Assembly: GCA_001643675.2 (NCBI GenBank)
Contig: LSRY02000006.1
Span: 932,501 to 996,500 of the forward strand
Length of the DNA stretch: 64,000 nt
Direction: 5' to 3'
Source: Monocercomonoides exilis
Taxonomy: Eukaryota > Preaxostyla > Oxymonadida > Polymastigidae
Made by a program: the position numbers and the translations under genes
Shown: positions 1 to 10,100 of the stretch, in pieces
Numbering within the stretch: position 1 is the first letter of the stretch
Layout: the number at the start of each line of letters is the position of its first letter
Notes under the pieces: model-generated
Databases searched by the model: none
What the model was told of the DNA's origin: nothing
What the model saw: the letters and a program-made list of their open reading frames with translations, nothing else

Positions 1-269
1 TAAATAAAAAAGAATTGAGTTCATCAATAAGAAAAGCAGTTTTCATTATTTGAACATTTCAAAGAAAAGAATTTAAATGGGTTATTCTTTTTGATTTCAT
101 ATTTTATTCTGTCTGTATTATCGAACCAAGAATTTTCAGAAAAACTTGAATATCAATCAAAAAATTTTTGATAATCATATGAACCTATTCACTAACATTC
201 TATTATTTGAGAGGATTGATATGAAAACGATTTCAATGATTAAAAATTTTTTTAAATTCTGTAATCGGT

Positions 270-345
270 TGTTCAAAACGAAATTGTGATGTTTGTACCG
301 AAAAAAGTTATGTTTTCAAAAATAATCACCCATATTGTATTTGGC
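270..345 (+). repeat. Dispersed AT-rich repeat, copy A
   Basis: This copy contains CCGAAAAAAGTTATG followed by TTTTCAAAAATAATCACCC. Closely similar strings occur at 2605-2672 (same strand), at 50888-50945 (opposite strand, nearly identical over about 33 bases), and more weakly at 51097-51145 and 51515-51570. The repeat is intergenic in every case. No coding frame is visible. Confidence 0.65.
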
Positions 346-740
346 TCGTAATTATTTGATTTATGAATTTTGTCACACACAGTTTTTTCGTAATTTTTCT
401 CGTCTTTTTTCAAATTTACGCATTTAATAATGAACGATAATTGCACAATTATAATTATAAACTTGAAGGAAACTTTTGGAATTGATCTTTAAAATTTTCA
501 TCAATGCATGAATATTATCCCATTTGTCAAAATTTCTTTTGAAAAGTTCCTTTTGTTTAATTTTCAAATTAAATAAAAATTTCATATTTCAATCATATTT
601 CTGTTCTCTCTCATAAAACTTCACATAAAATGAAATTATACCATTGTCAAGATTTTGTTTTCATGACAGAAAAATCTGGTGAGTTGAAACAGAAATTTGA
701 TCGAAATATAAAAACTACATTTAATATGAAAATAAAACTA

Positions 741-782
741 TACCTCTGTGACCTGACAAATAACCTGAAGCCTCGTCTGCCA

Positions 783-826
<44 letters not shown>

Positions 827-1236
827 ATAATAATAATAATAATTTTTTAAAAATTTATATACAATAAACTATTGCTAAAACTTCCAAAGACTTTTCAAAG
901 CACTACGGAAAAGATTTGTTGACAGCATCTGTAATATCTTGTCGATTTTTCTCTTTTGTCAGTGACCGTCAGTGACTGTCAATGACAAATTGTGACAAAA
1001 ATATTCCTCAACTGACATTTCGTGTCAAAAAAAATAAATATTGGAAACCTGATCATTATATTTTAATTTTTAATTTTTCAAAATTATAAGAATTATTTCT
1101 GGAAGATTTTCAAATAAATTATTGTTGTAATTAAGAATAATGAAATCGTTATAAATAACCCTTTTTGACAAGTCCTAAATATCTTGTCAGTCATTTTGTC
1201 ATTTTTTCAATTTTCTCTTGTCATGTCACAGAGGTA
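741..1236. mobile_element. MITE-like element with 19-bp terminal inverted repeats
   Basis: The left end TACCTCTGTGACCTGACAA (741-759) is the reverse complement of the right end TTGTCATGTCACAGAGGTA (1218-1236) with one mismatch. TA dinucleotides flank both ends (739-740 and 1237-1238), as expected of a Tc1/mariner/pogo-type TA duplication. No transposase is encoded. Positions 784-842 are a 41-A run followed by (TAA)n. The right-hand ~290 bp has a diverged homologue at 51159-51453. Classification as a MITE is inference from the ends and size. Confidence 0.6.
784..842. repeat. Poly-A(41) plus (TAA)n tract
   Basis: An uninterrupted run of 41 A is followed by TAA repeats, inside the MITE-like element at 741-1236. 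Confidence 0.95.
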
Positions 1237-1283
1237 TAAATAAAACAAAGGAAGTTTCCAAAAAAAAAATTAAAAAAAAAAAA

Positions 1284-1338
1284 ATAAAAATAAAAATAAA
1301 AATAAAAATAAAAATAAAAATAAAAATAAAAATAAAAA
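1284..1338. repeat. (TAAAAA)n microsatellite
   Basis: About nine hexamer units of TAAAAA follow A-rich sequence, immediately outside the right end of the MITE-like element. Confidence 0.95.
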
Positions 1339-1848
1339 AAATAGCCATATTTATATCAAATAACAATTCCCACTTTCAATTATTCACCAGAATAAAAACA
1401 ATGACATAGTCAAGTATTTGTTGAACTCCTTCAATAAAATGAGAAAGTTGGAGTTGAATTTAATTCTTTTCGTGGAATTATTATTCGAAAATGACAATTG
1501 AATAAAAGAGACACTTCAATAATAATTTGTTATTTCTTTAAAAGATCATGTTTTGTTTCAATAATAATAAATTTTTTATTCCAAAAATTATGTCCAGATA
1601 CATTTGAAACAATAAAACGAGAAATGTGAAATTTGACAATGAATTTTGAGAATTTCAAAAATAAATTATTTTTGATCATAATATAAAAAGTCATCTTGAT
1701 AAAGTCATACAAAAATTTCATTGAAACGAATGTTTGCAATAGTCGAATTCTCATGAACTGCTTAAGGCATATGGAGAAGATCTTGGTTCCTCATGATCAA
1801 CGCCTTTTATTATTAAAATTTTGTAATATTCTCCTATTTTGCTTATTA

Positions 1849-1944
1849 GGTTTTAGGGTTTTGACGAATTAAACATGTTCATTTTGTGCATTGTGATGGT
1901 TTAGGGTTTTACGGAGCAAAATTAGGGTAAGGGCTAACCCTAGA
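1849..1944. repeat. Telomere-like TTTTAGGG / TTAGGG patch
   Basis: Two TTTTAGGG motifs are followed by TTAGGGTAAGGG and then the inverted CTAACCCTAG. The motifs are degenerate and separated by unrelated sequence, so this is not a telomere end; at most it is an interstitial remnant. Confidence 0.35.
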
Positions 1945-1977
1945 AGAGACTTTCAAAAAGAAAATGATATGAATAGT

Positions 1978-2010
1978 GGGTAGGATCACCTTGGTACCAG
2001 GATCTACTCC
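1978..2010. repeat. GC-richer imperfect palindrome centred on GGTACC
   Basis: GTAG-GATC on the left pairs with GATC-TAC on the right around a GGTACC centre. It stands out as an island of higher GC in AT-rich sequence. There is no tRNA fold or coding frame around it. Confidence 0.5.
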
Positions 2011-2604
2011 ACTTGCCCTGCTTTATTGTTTTTGGAATGAAATTATTATCTGAATTTTTTACTATGAAATTATGTTTCAAATGATAATAAACAAAAAAAC
2101 CATAAATGGTAATGCAACTGATAATGCAATTTTATTATGAGATCATCTCAAATAATAGCTTATAATCAACAACATTGAGGAATTGTCAATAAAGCAAAAT
2201 ACTTCTTGCCAAAGATAATATTTTCACTTGAAAAACAACACACCGAAATAACATTTGTTTTCAATAATAATCTCCCATCTTTTCAAACAGCTTGATCATT
2301 TATTGAGTTCATTTTATTTGTTTAATTGGGGAAAAATATTTCACTCAAAGCATTTTCATAGAAAAATTATGGACTTTTCATTAACTTTTTTTAATCAAAA
2401 AACACAACAAAAATGGGTCGATTTTTTGAAATTCGTGAAATGACACAATGATTTATGTTTCGATTTCAATGTGCCTGTTTTCGAACATGAAAATCAAATT
2501 TATTTTGAAATCTGAGAAAGCGAAATAAAGATATGAACGAAGTTATTTTTATATGCCCTGTGCAAAAAAAGCTTGAAAGTCCGTATTTTCCCCCAATTCA
2601 ACAA

Positions 2605-2672
2605 AATTTCAAAACGAATTTTATCACAGAAAAAATATGATTTCAAAAAGAATCACCCGTATCTCATATTGT
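2605..2672 (+). repeat. Dispersed AT-rich repeat, copy B
   Basis: Shares TTCAAAACGAA, then GAAAAAATATGATTTCAAAA and GAATCACCC with copy A at 270-345, in the same order and orientation. Confidence 0.6.
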
Positions 2673-2911
2673 TTCTAGTAATTTTTAATACCGAATTTAC
2701 AGATAAAGAAAATAAATATCATCAAACAAATAGCCAAAAAGAAAAAAATACTTATGTTTATTATTTCCTAAACAAAAAATCTATAAATTGAACGTAAAAA
2801 AATTTCATTTGAATTTTTTTATGAAAGAATTTTTTGAAAGAAAAAATTATAACCTAATATATTCATTCACTAAAAAAAACATATATCTGCTAGATATTAT
2901 CGATAAATTAT

Positions 2912-5900
2912 TTATTCATTTCCATTTATTTGAACATCTTGATTACGATGAACATACTCCGAACCCTCTATTTCTTCTGTGGAATCATCATCTTCATCAT
3001 CTTCTGGCTCATCTGCCATTCCATCTCTTTGATGAATTCTTTGAACAAGTCTCATTTCGATCTCTTCTACCCTCCTGAAATTCGGATTCAGTGCGTCATC
3101 AACCAAATCTTCCTCAGCATCAGCATCAACAGTCTCATCGTCTGTCTCGTCATCTATTTCATTCTCAGCCAACGCATTCACCCTCTCCTCGCTCTCTGAT
3201 TCAGACTCCACAGTATTCTCTTCCGCGTTCTCTCTTCCATTCACCCTGAATCTCGGGTCACGCAGCATCCGCAGCATGTACTGCGCATTCCCTGCAGCAA
3301 ATCCCAGCCCATGTGCAATCCGCTCCACAACCCCAACATCCACAGCACTCAGAACAGCCTGTCGTGTCTCTCTTGTGCCGAAGCGAATAAGATCATTCAC
3401 GATATACAGCGCATGCTTCACCACACTCTGATCTGTGTGCCGAAAGAGATCAATAGAAAACGTGTGGATGTTGTGCCGCAGCAGAAGCGGGTGATTGTCT
3501 GTGATTTCACTTAGATAAGACAGAATATACAGCAGCCACGTCAGATAATCACCGCCCGCAGCAACACCAGCAGCATCCAGCAGAGGCGGATCAAACGAAG
3601 TAATCGAAGTGGAAGAAGGAACAGAAGCAGAAGAAGCAGCAGGATTATTCGCTCTATCGCCTTCAACATTAGCAGTGCTTGCAGGAGCAGCAGAAGAGGC
3701 AGCAGCAGCAGTGAGAGGATGATTGTGAAGCAGAAGCTGCCCGTCTCCGCTGCCCATCAGTTCCAGTGCCTCGTTCTTCAGAAATGGCACCAGTGGATGC
3801 AGAATGCTCGGTAGTGGCTGTGCTCTGTACAGTGCAATGATCAAATGCGCAACTGCTCTTTTGATTTCGTTGTGTGTCGTCGTGTTGAATATGCTCAGCA
3901 GCTTGTTCAGCCCTCCATGCTCCATCATCCCTGAATAAAGTGGGTGCAGACCAGTAGATGTAGACGAAGGTGCAAACACTTGACACATTGTAGTCATCAC
4001 CGCTATCGCCTTCTTCGCTACACTCACATCAGGATGCTGCACAAGCTCGAAGAAGTTCGGACTCAGCGACGAGCTAAACAGATTGTCCAGAAGCTGCCTC
4101 TCTTCTGCTCTTGAGCCGTAGAGCTGATCAACCGTCTGCTGCAAGTCAGAGAGCGACTGCACAACAGACGTGACCAAGTTGTTCTTTTCTTTCAGTTCTT
4201 TCTCCAGTTTGTGGATAGCTGCTCGGCTTTGAGCACAATTGAGGCAATGTGCGGGTGATGTTGCAGTGGCACTAATTGTGGAAGGAATAGGAGAAGAGGA
4301 AGAGGAAGAAGAGGAAGAAGACGATGATGATGAAGAAGAAGCAGAAGATGCAGAAGCAGAGGATGCAGTTAGATCAGTTGGAGAATGCAAGATTGAAGAA
4401 GGAGGAGAAGCAGAAGTTGACAATGACTCAAATCGTTCAGTCAATCCAATGCATGGTGGAGTTGAGACAATCGACAGAGAAGGAGGTTGAGCGGATGAAA
4501 GAGGAGAAGACACAATAGAGTAAACCAATGAAGGGGCAGGGGGGTTTGATGGGAGACGAATGATAGAAGAAGATAGCGGAGAAGAAGAAGAGGAGGAGGA
4601 AGAAGAAGGACGAGGAGAAGAATGGAAGAGCAGAGGAGAAGATGGAGGGGGAGGAGGAGGAGGAAGAGGGCGAGGAAGGAGACGAGGCAACGAGGCAGGG
4701 CTTGTTGTTGTAGCAGCTTCTTCGGGGGAGATAACTGGAACATTTGTGGGAGCAGCGGGAGTATATCTTGTGGGTGTGCGAAGTTGTGGCCTTGTTTGGA
4801 AGGAGTATGTTGGAGAAGAACTAGATGCATCTGCAGATGAACTGACAGAATTTGATGAAATTGATGGAAGTGAAGAAGAAGAAGAAGGAGAAGGAGAGGA
4901 AGAAGATAACGATGATAAAAGTTGATTCTGATTTTGAGATGTAGATGTTACTATTTTTGTTGGAGCAGGTGGAAGAGTTGAATCAGATAAGGATTGTTCC
5001 TTTTGTTGAGAATATTCAGTTTCTCTGTCTAATTCTCTCAGAGATTCATTCAGTCTTTCTTTGACATGAGCATTTTCTAGTATCATTTTTGCAGTTGGAC
5101 GCTTTGAAGGAATCTTAACATTGAGAAGATAATAATAAAATCAACAAAGGATAAGAAAAGTGGAAAAGAGAAAAAGAACAAAAAAATTTTATATAATTAA
5201 AGAAATCATAATGCACACATCATCAATCATTGATAGAAGAAGATCTTTCAGTTCTGTTGAGAAAAAATGAGGCAGCTGGAATTTTTCTGCTGAAGGTGAG
5301 TGCATCTTCTCAGAAGAAAGATCACTTTCGATTTCTTCATTGACTTTATCTTCCTTTTGATCTTTTGAATCTTCAATAATAACATTCTGTTTGAATGACA
5401 TATGGAGTGATGGTGCCTGAGAATCTAATGCAGAAGGAGAAATGCCTGTGCACAGCTCAATCAAGCACATTCCAATAGAAAATATGTCACTAGCGAACGT
5501 TGGCCTAACATTTGCAGTGAAAATGCGAAAAAGTAATGCAGAAGACAATGTCATCATAAATTTCATTGAGAAAATTTACACAAACAAAGCAAGATAAAAC
5601 GAAACAAGAATAATGAATAAAAATACGCAAACGAGGAGCCGTCTTTCACTTCAGGCGAGAAATATAACCTTGAAATATTATCCACATCCATTTGGTTCAG
5701 AAAATGTTCCGAATGAAGAGAAAAATTGATATCATCTGAAACAAAAAATAATTTTGTTAAAAACATCAAAAGAAATCGGAAATATAACAAAATCATAAAT
5801 CAGCAAATGCCAACACACTTATTTGCGCATGCTTTCGATTAAATATATATATACTTTCGGGCTTTAAACATTTGTGCGTGAATCCAATTGAATGAAGACA

Positions 5901-6513
5901 ATCTATTCCGCAAATCATTTCTGCTAACAATCTCCATATTTTCTGTTGTTATAAAAATTATTGATTATATTAATTTTCAATTTTCAAGGAGGAATTTAAA
6001 CAAATTGATAAAATTTATTGTTTAAAGACTAATTAAGTTTTCTAAGAAGCGAAAGCATACTCTCTCTGAAGGAGCACGGGCCTCGTAATTTCTAATATTT
6101 ATGAGTTGGCGAAGAGTTCCATTTTCGCAAAATTCCATGATAGAATATCTATCAGTATTGTCTTCAAAAATTTCAACATAGCGTGTTATAAAAGGAGAAC
6201 GAATTTTCTTTAAGGCGCATATAGATGATAACAATATTGATGTGCTTTTTAAGGCCTGTGGGTGCACACAGCCAGATACAGCTTTTGCATGTTCAAATGG
6301 AAGCTCTTCTTCTTGATTTATCATTTCAACTCTCATAAAATACTTTTTTAAGCTAGAGATTTCTTCTACAAGATAAAGTTGCCCGAATGAATTTCTTTTT
6401 AATCCTTTGATTTTCCTGTCTGTTTAAAACGACTCATAGAACTTAAAAAGGTTCACAAGCACAAAATTCACACATCTTGTCATATCTCCCCTTTGAATCT
6501 CTGAAGGAAACAT
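2912..6513 (-). CDS. Kinase-like (predicted pseudokinase) / armadillo-like repeat protein
   Basis: Six exons (6474-6513, 6061-6419, 5819-5942, 5627-5735, 5219-5504, 2912-5113) join in frame through GT-AG introns into about 1,039 residues. The N-terminus is a protein kinase fold: glycine-loop region NSFGQLYLV at ~20-28, hinge SIMEFCENGTL, helix E, subdomain VIb HKCLKPES at 156-163, SDIFSIGMCLIEL (IX) and PSKRPT (XI). In VIb the HRD catalytic Asp position reads Cys, and I find no DFG motif, so catalysis is probably lost. After it come a long Ser/Pro/Ala-rich stretch (~350-580), a short coiled coil (~600-640), an armadillo-like helical region (~640-930) and an acidic tail. The first exon is only 40 bases; the start was chosen because it restores a typical N-lobe beginning (YRKIKGLKRNSFGQ). 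The kinase-plus-ARM layout recalls Fused/ULK4-like pseudokinases, but that relation is inference. Confidence 0.8.
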
Positions 6514-6682
6514 AAATAATCTGGTATGTTACAAAATGAATCTTCGCAAAGCAATTGGCTCCAAAATAACTTTTAAATCTTGATTCTTTTCTGTATCCAA
6601 CTAATTAATTAAAAACGGTAATATTGATCGAACAGTCAACTCAAAACAGACAGCTGAAAAGGATTGTTCGTTGCTATTCTTT

Positions 6683-6743
<61 letters not shown>

Positions 6744-7112
6744 AAAAAAACCTAGAACATAAATCAAACGGTTACTCTCAATAATCCAATTTTTAGAAAT
6801 ATACTAAAAATGCCATTGTTTGTTTTTATTTGGAAAAATGATAAAACTTCATATCATTCCATCATTATTTATTTAGATAAAAGAAGCGAAAGAATAATCA
6901 AAAATATAAAAAAGAGCGTCAAATGATTTGTCTTTTACATTAAAAAATAATAAAAGTACTATTAAAAACATCAAAATGAAGTGAAAAGAAATTCTAATTC
7001 ATTAATTTTCTTTTGAAATGAAAAGAAACAAGAAGAATTACAACAAATTGATATGAAGAAAGCTATAAAATATTTGCTTAAACAAACAAACATACAATTT
7101 CAATTCAAAAAC
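6514..7112. other. Intergenic region with 67-base poly-A tract
   Basis: Lies between two minus-strand genes, so it carries the 3' side of U2SURP and the 5' side of the kinase-like gene. Positions 6684-6750 are A except for one G at 6731. Nothing coding is visible. Confidence 0.7.
6684..6750. repeat. Poly-A tract (66 A, one G)
   Basis: A homopolymer interrupted once, at 6731. On the minus strand it is a poly-T run between the two genes. Confidence 0.95.
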
Positions 7113-10100
7113 TTAAAACTTTCGTTTCAATGATAAGCCACTTATTTTATATGAATCTTGCTTTTTCTCTTTCTCCCTTTTCCCTCTTTCCTTTTCTCTT
7201 CTGCCTTCATTTCTATCATAGCCATCATCTTCGTATCCTCTTCTTTCTCTGTATTTCCCTTCATATTCCATTTCTCTACTCCTTCTACTTTTTTCTTCCA
7301 CTTTTCCCCTCTCATTTCTATATGAATCACCTCTCCGTTTAGAATCCAATGAAGAAGAAGAAGAAAGAGGAGGAGAAGGAGAGCTGGAATAAGAACGAGA
7401 AAGAGGTCTTGAATGTGAACGTGAACGTGAATGTGGATGAGAATGAGAACGGGAATAAGAAGGAGAGCGAGAAACGCGAGACAAAGAGCGAGAACGATAG
7501 CGCTGGGGGTGTCTGCTGCGTGGAAGAGGAGAGAGAGAAGAAGAAGAAGAAGAAGAAGAAGAAGTTCGACTGCGTCTTATATTATGATTGATACTTCGTT
7601 TGCGTGAATAAGAGCGAGGAGAAGGAGAATGAGAGCGAGAAGGAGAACGTGATTGTGAATGAGAGAAAGAACGAGAATAAGAACGAGAACGAGAACGAGA
7701 TCGAAAAACTGGTTTTGAAGAGGAATAAGAGGAAGAGGAAGAAGAGGAAGAGGAAGGTGGTGGAAGAGGAGGAAGGGAATATAAAGCTGAAGAAGAAGAA
7801 GAAGACAGAAATGTTTGAAGCGCATTTTGTGGTTGAGAAGAAGAAGAAGAAGAAGAAGAAGATGATGATGATAATGATGATGAAGGAATATTACAGTTTC
7901 CACTAAGAGATGAAGATGGAGAAGAGAAAGCAAAAGGAAGAGAAGAAGAAGAAGAAGAGGAGGAGGATGATGAAGAAGTCATAGACACTTGAGTGTTTCC
8001 AGAATTCTGTAGATTTGCTTTCTGCATTGCAACAATGTCAAGAAGCTTTCGTACAGAAGACATAAGCGAAGAGGAGGTGGACGAAGACGAATCATCTGGT
8101 TGATTTTGATGATATTCATTCTCTGAAAAAAGAGAAGTTATGTCTCTTGCATCAGAATTCTGAGAGGTTGAAGAAGAGGAAGAGGAAGAGGAAGAGGAAG
8201 AGGAAGGGGAAGAGGATGATGATGCATAAACATCTTTCCCTCTTTTTTCTTCTATTTTTTCTTCATTTTGCCCCAAAATCGAGCTAACAACGTTGAAATT
8301 CTGTGATTTCTTCATCAAGTTCTCTTTCTCTTTCTTCTTCTTCTTTTCTTTTTTCTCAATTTCACTCGACAAATTTAACACAATCGCCTTTGGCTTTTTA
8401 AACTTCATCTTCATCAGCTTTGTGCTCCCATGCATTTTTATCTCATCTTCTCTTCTTTCTCTTCTTCCTCTTTCCCTTCCTCTTCTTCTTCCTTCTTCGT
8501 CCTCCTCTTCATCATTATCATAATCATTATCTTCTTCATCATCACTGTATTTACTTGTTCTTCTTGCCACTTTCTCACTCCCAACAACTCCAAAGCGAAA
8601 TGTACCTTCCATTTCTTCTTCCTCTTTTTTGCTTTCTTTTCCATTTTCTGCTGTTTCTTCATCCATCTTGTTCTTTTCTTCATCTTCTAGCCGTTTCTTT
8701 CTCTCTTCTTCTTCTTCCTCTTCCTCTTCCTTTCTCTTCCCTTTCTCCTTCTCCTTCTCCTTCCCTTCACAATCCCTCAAAAAGTAGCTAATCTTCTCCG
8801 ATTCGCTTCTGAAAGGCACAAACGCACTCAAAATCCTCCTTTTTGACTCCTTTTCTGCTTCACTTAGAGAAAGTTCTGTTATTTTCATTGATTGCTCTGT
8901 TGGAAATCCATACGAACGTAACAGATCCAACAACTGCTTTTGCTCAATTGTTTGTTTGGGATAAATTCTTTTATCTTCTTCATCTTTTTCATTTCTTCCT
9001 TCTTCTCTTCCTTCTTCTCTTCCTTCTCCTTCTTCTTTCTCTCTCCTCTCCTCACCCCTCACTCCCCATCCATTCTCCCACACTCCTTTCACCTCCCACT
9101 CCACTTGCATCTCCACCAGCTGCTTAAACGCCTCTTCTTGTTTCGCCTTCTCCTTCTCTGCCTCTTTTTGCTCTTCTTCTTCCTCTTTGCACTTGTTGTA
9201 GAACAAAAGACGAGAAATAAGATGTCTTCGTGATCCAAATATAGACATTCCATAAAGTCTGCATTTGGATCGCAGCTCAGAAACAGAGAGATTTTGATAC
9301 GGTTTTGGCTTCTCTTCTTTTGATTGGCCTTCAGAACTGGAATCTCTTCTGAAGGATTCAATGGTTTTATTGATTTCTTCTTTTCCCTCTTCCTCTTTCT
9401 CTTCCTTTTTCTCTTCCTCTTCCTCTTCTTCCTCTTCTTCTTCCTCTTTCTCTTCCTCTTCTCCTCTCTTCATAAATGTCCATTCCAATCCCTTCAGATA
9501 CATCGGTGGATACAAATGCCACTCGCTCCACATCCTCAGCACACGCAAGCAACACGAAAGAAAAGTCAAAAAGGGAGAATTCGAAAGAGAAGAAGAAGAA
9601 GAAGAAGAAGAAGAAGATAAATTATCAAAAATTGTATTTCTTTTCCCATTTTTTTCCTTTTCCAGGTTCTTTTCGTATCTGATGGCAAGTTCTCTTAGTG
9701 TTTTGTTGAGTTGGATGAAGACGAGAGGAAGAAGAGTCTCAAAAATGAGAGTGAAAACACACAAGGTTTCTGGATGAGGAATACGAGAAAGAGCAGAAAG
9801 AGGATTGGAAGAGGAAGAAGAGGAAGAGGAAGAAGAAGATGTTGATGGAAATGAAGGAGAAGAAGAAGCATTTGAGAAAGAAGGAGAAAGAGAAGAGGAA
9901 GATGAAGAAGAAGAAGCACCTGCTGTGAAGAGATTGATTGAGCAGTTGTACAACACATCTGATATCAGATAGAGCAATGCTATTTGTCTGGGTGCTGATG
10001 GTCGCTTATTTAAGCTCTGCAAAACAACCAAAGAAGAAGAAGAAGAAGAAGAAGAAGAAAGAGGAGGAGGAGGAGAAGAAGAAGAAAGAGGAGAAGAAGA

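Larger units (their letters stand above)
1..2911. other. AT-rich region without a recognisable gene
   Basis: No open frame here has protein-like composition. The short open frames are translations of poly-A or (TAAAAA)n tracts. The stretch holds a MITE-like element, two copies of a dispersed AT-rich repeat, a telomere-like patch and a GC-richer palindrome, each listed separately. I see no tRNA or rRNA. Confidence 0.75.

Noticed and set aside
630-1409. Two short plus-strand frames ending or centred in poly-Lys/Ile
   Set aside because: They translate poly-A and TAAAAA repeats.
1978-2010. Possible tRNA gene at the GC-richer palindrome
   Set aside because: No A or B box and no cloverleaf; the symmetry is a simple two-arm palindrome.
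4239-4925. Glu/Asp-rich plus-strand frames
   Set aside because: They are the antisense of the poly-Ser stretch in the minus-strand kinase-like gene and have no independent support.
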